Notes under the pieces: model-generated | Databases searched by the model: none | What the model was told of the DNA's origin: nothing | The model's input: the letters and a program-made list of their open reading frames with translations, nothing else | DNA from: Berberis thunbergii | Lineage: Eukaryota; Streptophyta; Magnoliopsida; Ranunculales; Berberidaceae | DNA: 64,000 nucleotides | NCBI GenBank assembly: GCA_003290165.1 | Contig: QNQO01006969.1 | Coordinates: forward strand, 124,001-188,000 | Direction of reading: 5' to 3' | Position numbers and translations under genes: made by a program | Shown: positions 31,790-44,400 of the stretch, piece after piece | Layout of the letters: the number at the start of each line of letters is the position of its first letter | Position numbering within the stretch: position 1 is the first letter of the stretch

Positions 31790-33950
31790 TTGTTCCTGAT
31801 AAATTAAGTAGTAAGTTGCTAGCTATTTGTGAAGATCATTTTTTCCAAGAAAGCTTATCAGGCGACACTGAACAACCTTCGTTTTGACTACAATCTGTCG
31901 TCTGACCTCGAGATTATATTGCCTAGACAGAATGACAGTCCTTGTAATCCAAGGTCTGGGTACATCACTTTGCATCTTTGCATGTTTTCTTCTAACCTTC
32001 GGTTTCCTGTTCCAGAGTTGTTTTGGGAGTATTTGGACTTTTTGGGTATTCCTCCTACTCAAACGGGTCCTAATGGTAGGGGAGTAATGGTTTCTTCTTA
32101 CGCGAGGGCTATTCTGTTAGGCATTCTTTTGAATGTGAGGGTTTTGCATTCGGTGGTTGGTTTGATGGTGACCAAGGATATCTGCTTCATCTGTTGTCAT
32201 GTCTGCTTCAAGAAGTTTAACAATAACATTCGTGATTGGTCAAGGTCTTGGTTTTATTCTTCTGTTAACTTTGGCAACTTCCAACTACGAGGTTGTCTGA
32301 TTTTTCTATCATTCTGAGTTCCCAACAAACTAAAGAATCTTCAGTTAACTGTGGAAGAACATAGGATCAATGACTGATTCTTGAAGCTTTCATGATTTCT
32401 TGTGGAGGCATTTCTTTCAGAGGACATCCTCACAATATGAACGAAGCGGAACGAGTCTTGCTTACTGAATCTCGTGCTGAGGATATTGTTGTTCGCGCTA
32501 CTCATGCTGGCATTAGTGGTGCTATCATTGATTGGGAAGTGAATTCGGACAGGTGTGTTACGGATCTCGATGCTCCTATTAATGTTGTAGTTCCAACTTT
32601 CATAAAAAGGAAGCTTGTGAGGCCAATTAGTCCATCGAGGTAATTGTCGGTAGATCCTGGTCGGGTTTGGAGGAAGAAACAACTTTCTACTCGTGGTTCT
32701 ACTCAAACTGCATCCCGTACGAGTCTTGGTCAAGATGTTACGGAAGTTACCACTCATCCAAGTCCTTCTTGCGAAAATGGAGTAAAAAAGGATCGTGTAT
32801 CTCTCAAGGAGGCTGAGAAGATGAGGTTGGTGTTTCTTTCTGCCTATGGTGTTTCAGACATTACTGAATTGTCTAACGATGATCCCAAGCCATTGATGAT
32901 AAAATGCTTCAGTTGGCAATGGAGCAGTCTAAAGAGGTTGTTGGTGATGGTCAAAGTTTCGAGGTTTGCTCTCCTACTCCATCTATTTATGTCAGTGATG
33001 TGGCTGGATTATTAGTTTTTTCTCATGTCCGTCTGGACTCTTCTGCTCCCACTGCCACTACTAGTCCCGTTCCTACTATGGTCGTTCCTCGTCGGGAGGG
33101 TAAAAACGGTTTTCCCGTTGTCACTGTTGTTCCTTCTGCCCTTCCGGTTATTGGGGGTGGTCCCTTGGTGCTTCTGAATCCTCGTGTTCTTCATCCACGA
33201 GTTTGCTGGACTGAGCATAACCGAAAAGATATCTATATCAAGTTGGATGGCAAGTTTTGCTAGTTCACTTAGCTTGGCGTGCAAGATGGTGCGTGTAGGT
33301 TGATAAATGAATGGCACTGGTGATAAGTGGAAAGACCTTCAATGCCCGTATTGGATCCATGTGATCACCTTGATTATGGTCTTGAGCAAATAATGGACGG
33401 GATGAATCATCTCGCCTATGCAGGGGTGATGGGCTCGGTCTATCGAGCTGGTCGTGATCAGGTGGTTTCCTTGGAGAGAAGGCTGACAACGTTATTGCTA
33501 GTGTTTTCTCAAATTCTTTCTCAATTTGACGTGTTGAGAGCGCAATGCGCAGAGTTGGAGAAAACTGCTAAGGCTGCTCAAATTTCGTTGATTGAGGCAG
33601 AGAGTGTTCGGGATAAATCTGATGTTGAGCTTGAGTCCTTGAAAGCCAAGTTAAATGAGGTTCGCGCCCATCTGCGTGATGTGGAAAAAGAGTTATTTGC
33701 TGAGAATGTAGCTTATGATGAGGCTTATTGTGTTGAGATTGAACAATCCGTTATTCACGATACCGCTGAGAGGCGGGTGGAATAGTTGATGGCTACGCTC
33801 GACGAGGTCAAGGCAGATACATCTGTTATGCTTACCACCGCCGAGGGATGACTTGCCACGACCAAAGATGAACTCAATACTGCCAAGGAAAGGCTCCGCA
33901 TTGTCGAAGTGAGTTGTTGGTGGACGGGTGAAAGAGGTGTTTAGATTTTC
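31790..33950 (+). pseudogene. Antisense ORF of a second TAT-like retrotransposon fragment
   Basis: Overlapping open stretches on the + strand. The first (31829-32317) encodes ATLNNLRFDYNLSSDLEIIL and FWEYLDFLGIPPTQTGPNGR, the same protein family as 7247-9509. Further pieces at 32392-33015 are frameshifted. At 33327-33785 a long glutamate/alanine coiled coil follows (LEKTAKAAQISLIEAESVRD, LKAKLNEVRAHLRDVEKEL). Order and strand relative to the adjoining polypurine tract match the first element. Similarity ends at about 33950, so the element's gag-pol and 5' LTR are absent from this site. Confidence 0.6.
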
Positions 33951-34266
33951 CTTTTTTAAAATTGAAATTCGTTTCCTATAAAAATTCTGAAAAAGTTTTG
34001 AATTTTAGTTTTTGGAAATTTTGAAGGCAATTTTTTTTGCGACGAAATGAAAACATGTGTTTCTATTGTCATTCCAAAAATTTTGAAGTTGAATTCCATT
34101 TTCAAATTTCGGAATATAATAACTCAATTTCGACTAAAATTTAGGTATTCTTATTTTATAAAAAAAAATTAGAAATGAATTCGAAATTTTGGATCATAGT
34201 ACTTAGGAATGCAATAATTGCAGTACTTTTGACAATTTTTAGATCGAAACACTTTCAACAAGTTTA
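33951..34266. other. AT-rich spacer, nothing recognised
   Basis: A run of short related words such as GAAATTCG and AAATTTTG. It ends in the TTA target duplication of the next transposon. Confidence 0.4.
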
Positions 34267-35541
34267 GGTGGGGGTATTCAATTCGGGATTTGAATGGACT
34301 CTGAAGAATTTTAAATCTCGTGGATTTTAAAAAGGTTTCAAATGATTTTACAAAATCGACTAGATTTTGATGGATTTTAAATGATTGGATTTTGTATATT
34401 ATATAAAGGTTTGTTATGAATTTCTATGGATTCTTATAAATTCAATGAATTTTTAAAAATATGTTATTAGTCATAGGAAACAATGAAAGAACATCACCTA
34501 CATTGTTATCCATGCCAACACAAATCATAAAACATATCTCAAAACATAAATTAAATAATTATTTGTATGTTACGAAAATTTTACTTCAAATTAAAAATTA
34601 AAAATCAAATACATTGAAAATGGTCCAAAAGTAATATAAATAACTATTTTACTTCTAATTGTTATCCCCGCCACCTCTCATCACGTCTTCTTCTTCAATC
34701 ACCGCTACCACCACCTCTCCTCTTCCTCTTCTTCTTTTTTTCTCCATCAATCACCACCACCACCTCTCATCCCACCTCCACCCATTTCTATCTTATTGTC
34801 AACCTCCCCCTCACTTCTTCTTCTTCTCTGTTTTTTTTTTTCTTCTTTTCCCCTCGCGAAGAAGAAAAAAAAATGGGAAAAGAAAAAGAGAAGAGAAAAA
34901 AATAGAAGGAGAAAAAAAAAACAAAGAGAAAAGTAGTAGAAGAAGAAATTAGAAGGAAAAAAAGAAGAAAAAAAAATGAAGAGAGGACAAGAAAAACGAA
35001 AAAAAGAGGAAGAGAATGAGAAAAAGAAAAAGAAGAATACTAATAACAAAAAAAGAATAAGAACAAAGGAGAAGAGGAAGTGCAGGTGGTGGTGCAGGCA
35101 GCGGTGGTAGGGCATGGTGATGTGGCCAAAAGTTGTGGGGCGAGGTGGTGCTGCTCCTATGAAGGGAGAAGAGAAGGGAAAGTGGTGGTGTCCTTCAGCA
35201 GATCACAACAAAATGGGATGGTGACGTTCTTCAACAAAAATGATGGTGTTACTTAACAATAGGCAATACAAATCCGTTGAAATATGAGGGGGGAAGGTTG
35301 GATTTGGATTAACTCTTGTTATATATACTTTCCACTCACAAATCATTTAAAATCCACAACTTTAACAAATCCATTAAAATTCACTACTTCTTAAATACCC
35401 CTGATTTTGGTAGACTTTCATTTAAAATCAGTATTTGAATACCCCTAGATTTACATGTATTATTTTAAATCCTTAATTAAATACTCCTGAATTTTAAAAT
35501 CCTTCACAATACATTAAAATTCGTAATTGAATACCACCCCC
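34267..35541. mobile_element. PIF/Harbinger-like non-autonomous DNA transposon
   Basis: A 1275 bp element with inverted ends: the left begins GGTGGGGGTATTCAATTC and the right ends GAATTGAATACCACCCCC-like (AATTGAATACCACCCCC). The flanks are TTA at 34264-34266 and TTA at 35542-35544, the TWA duplication typical of PIF/Harbinger. AT-rich GGATTTTAAA words recur in opposite orientation in both arms. The centre (34660-35110) is strand-asymmetric: pyrimidine-rich, then purine-rich on the + strand. Long open stretches in it are low-complexity artefacts. Family assignment rests on the duplication length and sequence. Confidence 0.7.
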
Positions 35542-35544
35542 TTA

Positions 35545-36001
35545 AACAATATACGTGTTGGGGGATCATGTACCTTCCATCCAAACCGTGAGAATCCAAC
35601 TTGTTACGATCACATAGTTGTCCAAACGTTAAGATCCAAGGGTACGCCAAACCATGGTTGTTGGACTAAACCGTGAGAGAGAGAGAAATGGCTTGAAACC
35701 ACAAGTGATAACATGGAACTAGCAACAATTGTTTCGGAACCGAGTGAAATGTGTAGGCGCACATAGTGAGAGTCATGGTATTGGTAATCGCGTTAGCGGG
35801 TTACGCTGAAATATAGCATATAAACCAGCCAAACAGTAGTTACAGCCGCTGGCAAAAATCCAGATGTGCGTGCCGTCACTCTTTCCTTCCCATCGGCTCT
35901 CATAGCTCCCACAGACAGATCAGAGAAGAAGAATAAGTCATCAGTACTAAATTCTTGGGCTTCGATAAAAAAAAGCAATATTAGGAACGAAGCCAAAGAA
36001 G
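35545..36001 (+). promoter_or_regulatory. Proximal promoter and 5' leader of the glucosidase II beta gene
   Basis: A 457 bp interval between the PIF/Harbinger-like element and the ATG. A TATA-box-like TATAAA lies at 35819-35824, about 180 bp upstream of the ATG, leaving space for a 5' leader of roughly 150 bp. There is no long upstream open frame that begins with a strong start context. Confidence 0.5.
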
Positions 36002-36149
36002 ATGAAAGGCCATCATCATCATCATCATCATCGACTATCTTTCTCTTCTCTTGTGGTGTTTACAATCTTTTTTCTTCCAATAGCATTTAATCCTCTTGGA
36101 TCAGCGTCCACTTCTCTATCCAAAGACACACTGGGAATCGCTCCCCAAG
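36002..36149 (+). CDS. Glucosidase II beta exon 1
   Basis: Encodes MKG, seven histidines from a CAT microsatellite, the signal peptide ([17 protein letters not shown]) and the start of the mature protein ([10 protein letters not shown]). Splice donor at 36150. Intron 1 is only 79 bp. Confidence 0.85.
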
Positions 36150-39100
36150 GTACAAAACATCTCTTCGCTTACTTTGTTTATTTTCAAGCACATCATCTGA
36201 GTTTTGGGTTTGTTTATTTTTGTGTCAGATGCCAACTACTTCAAGCCAGATATCATCAAATGCAAAGACGGATCCAAAAAATTCACCAAAGCTCAGTTGA
36301 ATGATGACTTTTGTGACTGCCCAGATGGAACTGATGAGCCAGGTGTGCCATTTTTCTTTTTTTCTTTTCTTACTTACTGTATGAGCGAAATGGTTGAAAG
36401 GGTTTTTCATTGTTGGTTATTTGGGGCTTTTTATATAATGGGATTTGATCAAATTTTCTGAAATGTGCATAAGTCAATTGATTAACATTTTATAGTGAAC
36501 GGTTTTCTTAATTTTGGTTTGTCTTGATCTGTGTAATTTGCATGGTTAGTGTAGTTTGGTTCAAGTTAAAGGGAATGTCAGTGTCCTCATGCTCTTGAGC
36601 TTGGTATAATAGATCATTAATAATTGGGTATTGGAGGTGTTCATACTCAAAACAAATAGTGATTATAGGTAAGTGGTTGGAGGTGTTCATACTCGAAACA
36701 AATAGTGATTATAGGTAAGTGGTTGTGTCACTGCTTGAGTTGATTAGTTCATTTCTTGATGGGGGTTTGATTATTGAGTTGCAAAATAATGGACTTCACT
36801 TGAACTAAATGGCAAGGGTGTTGTGATGAAATGGTTCTGTCCTTACTTTTTTTTTGGGGTTAATTGCTATTTCCCCCCTATAATAAATAGCTAATTGGGA
36901 TGTGTCATCTTTTTTAATCTGTATTGCACTTACCCTTAAGACTAGCGGTCAACGTGTCTTGATTGCTTGTTTTCAAAATAGATAACCAAAATACCCTTGT
37001 CAAATCACTGGTTGAGATTGAATGTTCGAATCTCGAACATCTCCTCACAAAGAAAATCCTTGGGCCCAACTGAAATCGTAACCGTATCTCAAGGAAAATC
37101 CAACAGTTGATAAAAAATTGTATCTCAAACATCTCATTTCGAAGAAAATCGTAGCATCTAGTTGAAATCATAAATAAATCTCGAAGAAAATTGTAGGGTT
37201 CAAATTAAATCTATACGCATCTCGAGAAAAATCTAACAGTTGTTTACAAAACATAAAAAAAAAATCCCCCCTTCTTCATCCTCTTTCTCCTTCCCCCTTC
37301 TTCCTCCTTTGTTTCTTAGCCCCGCCACCACCCTTCTCCTTCCTCCTCCCCCTTCTTCCTCCTCTGTATCACAACCCTGACGCCATCTCCCCCTTCCTCC
37401 ATAAGAACTATAGGCCATCCATTCTCATTGTTAATTTTGATTGAAGTCAAATGGAGGGGTAAAATGTTCTACTAAATTTCAGTGGAAGTAATCCACATTA
37501 AATCTATAAACACATAAACAATTCAACAGGGAAAGCAATAGAGAAAGTGATCAATCTCCATAAGAAGTTGCAAATTAGAAGCATAATCAACTAGTGTATC
37601 AAACAGCAAGGAATTAATCTAAAAATTCGAAGTCTTAACAAGTTTCAATCAACATAACAAACTCACATTTATGCAGTCAAGTCAGAATTTTTAAAAATGA
37701 ACCAAAAACGTTCATTCCAAGTTTTCAAAGTTACCTTCCATGGGGAAATTCTGAAAAGTGTTGTGAGTAATCCCTTTGACAAACTCATTTTTACATGTCG
37801 TGATTTTTTGATTGCCAATAGGTTTGTGTTGATGAACTATTATCTTCTTCCACAAATCCTCAAAATTTCATTACTAATATTTATAACAATATCAAATATG
37901 TTGATGAAAACACACTTCATCACCTGTTTCTTCTTCATTTTTTATTATTGTTATTTTTTTCTTTTTTTGAGTCTTACACCTTTTAAATCTCGTAGTGTGA
38001 TGCTTATAGTTGATTTTGGCTGTTTATAGTTTATACACTTGGGATTTAACTTTGGAAGTTGTGTTTGAGGTACCTCTTCATTCCCAAATAATCACTTCTT
38101 CACTCTCTTTTAAGCAAATACTGTTGGAAACTTAGGCCACTCAAGACTTTTTGGATTCACCAAAACATCTATATAAAATTTTCTTGTGCACCATTTCAAA
38201 ATACAAATTTCCCAACATTCCCACAAGAAACCCAATCTTCTGTTCCCTTATTTCTCAAATCAATGAATTCATTTTCACTTACCTACTCACTAGCCGTTTT
38301 TCAATTAATTTTTGAAAGAGTGGCCTTTGCATGAGCAATAAGCTATGTCTCCCATTCTTGGGTTGGGTTGAATCTCCCCATCTTTTCCATGAACTATGTA
38401 TGTTTGAGGTCTGACCATGATGATCATCAAACTTTCCAGAGACATGTTAGATTTGGATGATCTATTAAGGCTCTTACTTATTTTATTAGTTGCTTTAATA
38501 GACCGTTCAACATGTTCCATTGGGCTTGTAGGCACCAAAATCCTACTCCATGAGATGAGGCTAATGATTTTCTGTTGAGTACTACTGTATACCCGAGCCA
38601 TTGGCATGACCACACACTTTTTCTTTTGTATTGTATTGTTGGGTCGTGCCTTCGACACTCCCCAACGAAAGCAACATGTCCACCCACTTTGCCTCATAGT
38701 GTGTACACAACTATTGGTACATGCCAAAGGCATGCCACTCAAGTCATTGGGTCGTGCCTTAATCACGTTGGCGTGCCGAGCACGTGCGCCCCTAGGTTCA
38801 CTCTACCTAGTAACGATTATGTCTCCAACTCAAAAGCCATGACTTGGGCTCTCCTAACTTGGGCATTGGGTGTTGGTTTTATCTTAAAAGGTCTGGTTGC
38901 TAGTATGGAGTAGGCAACCTTCTTATAATCTTCTTGACAACTCCATCATAGGTGATGTGAGAACATTCAAGGCAACACTATGTGCAATAATCTCCACCTT
39001 AGAGCAAATCATCACATCTTACTCTTACAAAACAATCCCGCTTGTTGCAACATCTCGAAGTACACCTCTTCGAGCCACTTGCGCAACCCCAATATGAAAA

Positions 39101-41450
39101 ATACTCGGTGAACGAGCCCGACGTCCAGTGTTGTTGGCTCTACTTAGTTGCAACCATCGCACTCTCCACTTGGTAGCTAATTGTAAGATCACCTTCCCGG
39201 TATCAAATCGTGAGCTCTGATACCACTTGTTGCCCCGTCGAGCACGTGCCCACCCCTTGAGTCCAATCTACCTAGCATCGATGTTGTTCATAACGTAAAC
39301 ACCCATGACTTGGGCCCTCCTAACTTTGTCCTTGGGTGTAGAGTTTTATTTTAAAATGCCTCATTGCTAGGAGGGATTGGACGACCTCCATATAATCTTC
39401 CTGAGCAACTCTACCATAGGCGATGTGGGGCTATTCAATCCAATACCACACTCCCCAACAAGAGCCTTCGCCATGAACGACTATCAACCGCATTTTTCTC
39501 ACCCCCTATGTTTGCAGATTCGCTCATGTTTAGTGAATTACTTGCATCCGCTCACATATATTTTTTTTTCAATATAAAAATTTCTACAATACCTATCAAA
39601 CACATTTTACTCAATTACAACACCACAATGATAGAGGCATTTCAAAGCACCCTTTGTGCAATAATTGTTTTCAAATTGAAAATGTAAAGATCATCTAAGA
39701 ATTGCAGACACAAGCAAAATTGTGTTGCTAGAACAATTCCAACAGTAGGAAGAAGACTGGGAGAGTGTATACTCTATAACATCTCTATAGATGAAAAGAA
39801 ATTAAATCAGAGATTAAAAGTAACCACTCACTTGTATATAAGCTACCACAAATCAATCAGTTGTACATCAGCTTAAACACATCTACAATGCATGAATAAA
39901 CCATATATTTTTCTTTAAGCTTCAACCTAACAAAACCTGGCATCATCTTTCTGCTTCACCTTTTTCCACAATTGTTTCATATCAGACCTACAAAAATTCC
40001 ATTTGGCTGTCAGAGATGAATAGGAATCCATGAAAACGAGAGATAAACTAAAAGAAAAAGGAAGACCTCATAAATAAAAGTGAAACTGAAATCAAGCAAA
40101 TCCAAATTTCAAATAGAAATGCTGAAAATAAGGGTAAGATTGAACAATGTGTTATTGGTTGGAATGAAATTCCATTAAAATCAAGTATTAGGCTTCTTAC
40201 CACTATGCTACCAGTAGTGCTCACGGTGGTTTGGAGCATCAAGAAAAAAAAATGGTTTCTACTCCTCACCATGAAAACAAAAAAAATCCTAATTAAACCT
40301 AGGACATTAACCCCCACCCTCCAACTCAAACTCATAAGAAAAGAAAAGGCAGCGAGGTTATGGAGAATGCTTAGTTTGGTGGATTAGATCCCAAACAAAA
40401 CTACATTGAGGTGTTGGCAAGAAAGGGTGGTATGGAGAGAGTCACTATGATACAGAGAGAGACTATTGCTGGCGGAGTCATTAGAGTAAGGGAGTGAGAT
40501 ATTACCTTGATTTAAGGACAGAAATCCCGTCAATGCAGCAGAGTGTGGGAGAGACATAAGAACATGTTGTTGGATTAACAGGTAACAGAAGACTGGAAGA
40601 AGCAAGTTCAAAAGATTGCTTTTAAACGAGAGGCGTTGGGAGATGGGGTGAGTAGGGTCAGGGTTATGTTGATTTTAGAGACTCAATCTCGTCTCTAGGA
40701 TCTTATGTTCTGTTGCTGCATCCGAGAACATTCTAGCCCTTCTTTGTTGTACATAAATAAAACACCCTCTTGTATTATTATGTAGATTGAACCCGTGATT
40801 TCTCACTATTGATGTCTTTTTCCTCGAGGATTTCTTTTTCTCCTGAAGTATGTTTAGGGTCCATCTCACTAGTCCTTGAGCCCAAGATTAGGCAGTTAAA
40901 ATTTTTCTTAGGCCCATGTCCATCACCTTGTCCAAGACATGGGTTTTAAATTTCTATTTGTCACACTCAACTTCATTCGTATGATATTTGTACGATTGAG
41001 CTAGGGATAGATGAAGGTACATACCCAATTCTGGAACCATCTTTTTTATCTGGTGATCTGATTGATACTAACTCACATAAATATAGAAGAAACTTTGATG
41101 GTGTCCAAGCTGCCACCCTTCCCACATTGACAATTGTTCTCTGCGATCATCCGTTTTACTTTTACATCTTCATCGCCATTCAAAATGTGAAAATGCAACC
41201 TTTTTTTTGCCACGTTTCATTAGTAAGCCTCTTGGATGCCACATCAACTGCATGTGGCTATCGTTTCCTACACGGGGATGTTAGGATCCCTCCATGTTGA
41301 CTAGTAAGTTCCATTATGTTTTTCCTCCCCCATGGATGGAGAGGTCCTTGATTGAACTATAATGTAGACTCTAGTCTCTTTGTGCTCTGTAAAAGCATCT
41401 TGTATTTCTCTTTGGCCAAATACCCTATAGAATCACAAAAAGTGTATATA

Positions 41451-41492
<42 letters not shown>

Positions 41493-44400
41493 CATGTATG
41501 CATATGCATGTATGTACATATATATACATACATATATCCATATATATATATGTATGTATGTATAATATCCTTTGCTATCAGCGAAGAGTGCCATGAATCC
41601 TATGGTGGAGATATCCTGAATAGAACTAGAAAGTTTGCATAAGCCCGTACCCACAAACCTGGAACTTTATCAAGTCCGAGTTGAGCAGACCGGGCACCAG
41701 ATTTTCTTCATTTTCCTTGTCCACATTGATAGTGAGAAAAATCCTGAAGAGAGCCCCACGGATCTCATGTTGCAGAGCTTGTCGTATTGAGAGTTAGATC
41801 CATGGTCTCTTTGTTGGTCCTAAGACCTAAATGGCTAAATGATTGTGGCCAGATAAAGTGAATAATGGAAGAAATTGAAAGCAAAGTGTTCCTTCATTCT
41901 CAATCCAAACTACAATGGAGTCGTAACTTGTAAGTGATCACTAACTGATGTTTTCTTAAATTATCTTTAAGTGACGAACGTACTTATAGCAGGAAATTTA
42001 GTAACTTGAGGTTGTGGGTCAGCCTTGGCCCAACCCGAAGGGGTAAACTCGCAACTCACCCTGCCTGAAGTTAAGTCCATTCAACGCAAGCCACGGGCTG
42101 CCCGATTTCCATTTGTGTTGAGACCATGGGATAAAGTTTTAGGGCCGAGCTCGGCTTGGCCTGCTCAAGTTACAACCTTTTTGTTATTTTATAATTTGCT
42201 CATTATTATTCATCACAAGTATTAGTTTTCTTAAAAATATGCTTATTTCTTCACTTCTTGCAGGAACATCAGCCTGTCCAGGAGGAAAATTCTATTGTCA
42301 TAATACTGGGCACATTCCTCTGTTACTATTTTCATCTAGAGTAAATGATGGTCTTTGCGGTAAGAATCATACTCAGTATTCCCTTCGTAGGTCTCATAAT
42401 CTCCAAAATGGATCCGTTAGGAAAAAAAATTGGCACTATACAAGTAAAGTAAAATAAATAAAAAAAATACAATGCATGTTGTAAGCTTTATGGTTTTTAT
42501 TAGAAAGATGTTGAAAGACCAATCTGTGTGTTATTCAGTGACATATTATCTCCTTTCTTGTTACTAATGTTGAAGTTTGAATCACCTCATGCTCAAAGCA
42601 AAATAACTGGGTCTTATTTCAAATTTCGTGTTGCAATGGCTTCTGTATGTATATTCTCATTAATGTGCAGATGCATATCTTTGTCGACAATGATGTCACC
42701 CCAAAAAGAAAATCATGAAGAGATCTCACGCTTTTTGGTTTGGGATCCGATTTTTTCTTATCATAAACTTAGCCAAATGCATATGGTGGATGGGGCTTTG
42801 TCTCAAGAAAAACGGCAATGATTTTACATCCAAATGGCTAAGATTTATTTGGATTTTAAGATCTAGATCATCCCTAGTTTTCACCAACTATAAACCACCC
42901 TTTCTCAAGTCTCAACAGATAAACATGCCCAAAACTTCCCTTCATGTGTAATACTTGAGTGTTCTTTCATCTTCCTTTCTTCTTTCCATTACCTCTCATC
43001 ACACTCTCATACACCATGGAGCACAAAAAATATGACAACTCTTTAAGAAGGTATACATCTAGCCTTTTTTCTTCCATCATGTTAGGGTGTTGTTGGGTGA
43101 GTTAGAAAATATTTATAGGTTTTTGGTTTTGTTTAAGCAGTTTAGATCTTTTGAAGTTTCAGTTTTGATGGAAATCCATACACAAAATACCCGGTGTGGG
43201 GTTCTCAAGTTCTGATTGCATTTTGGAATTGTAAAAATTTCAGTTTTACTTTTTTGGGGGCATGTTCTCTAATATACTCGCTTCAATTTCAATTTAAATT
43301 TTGAGTAGGGGAGTTTAAATTTGGAACTCAAGGTTTCCTTTTGCAATTCTAAAAAATGGTGGCACTAACATCAATTTGAGTTTTTTTATTTTTTATTTTG
43401 CTAATTTGATGGAAACTGGCTGGAGATGCAAAAGAATTTGAATTTGGTTAACACAATCTGGGGTTTGAAGTGCTTTGACAGTTTGGTGGTACTTGACTCC
43501 CACTAGCAGTAAATTGTTGGGAGCTCTATGTAGATGAATGAAGATTCCGTGTGCTGCAGAATTCTGTTTGCTATTGTATTTGTAACTATTTTCACCTCGT
43601 GGTGCAAATGTTCTCTCATTTGGTGCATGCGTTCCACAAGATCTGAGCTTTAGAAGATACTTTATCTTAGTTGAAAAGAAAAAAAATTCCATGAGAAAGC
43701 TGCAAAAAAAGAAAAGAAAAGAACAGACAGAACAAATGGGAGATAAAGTAGGAAATAATTCTCCACCTTGAGGCAGAAGATGGCCATTTATTTTGGAAAT
43801 ATTATGTGCTCCACCTCAAAGAAAACAATTTTTACAATTTTGTAAAAGCCTAAAGAGGATAGAGATCATCATCCTTAAATTTATGCTCTCTTTTCTCTCT
43901 CTTGTTCTCTACTCACCTTTCTCACTTTTGACAAATGGCAAATTTTCTTGGAAAAATTCTGTTTTGAACCAAACACACCGGGATTCCTATTGGGGCTAAT
44001 TTAAAAAGCAAACAGGTGCGGGACGAGGTTATTGAAACATTTTGTAAGAAGTTGGCGGGTGAAGATGTAAATTTCTATCAAAGGCGGGTAAATTAGTGTT
44101 GATTAAGTCGATGTTGACTGGCATTCCAATATACATGCTCAATCTCAATGTTATTCCAGCTTCAGTAGCTCAGATTCTTGACAAAAAGATGAGGGATGTC
44201 CTTTGGGGTTCCACTCCAGAAAAACAAAGTTCCATCTGATTTGTTGGGATAAGGTGTGCAAACCTATTTTGCAAGGCAGCTTGGGGATTAGTAACATTAG
44301 AGAAGTGAACACAACCTTTCTTGGTAAGTGGTTATGGAGGTTTGGGTCTGAGCAACATTTTTTATGGAAGAGAATTGTGGCTGTGAAGTATGGGTCCTCG

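Noticed and set aside
34659..35115. Long open frames on both strands, one looking like a phenylalanine/leucine-rich membrane protein
   Set aside because: They lie on a pyrimidine/purine-rich low-complexity stretch inside a non-autonomous transposon. The residues only reflect TTC/CTT runs.
41352..41654. Open frames of tyrosine/isoleucine repeats on both strands
   Set aside because: Artefact of the TA-rich microsatellite.
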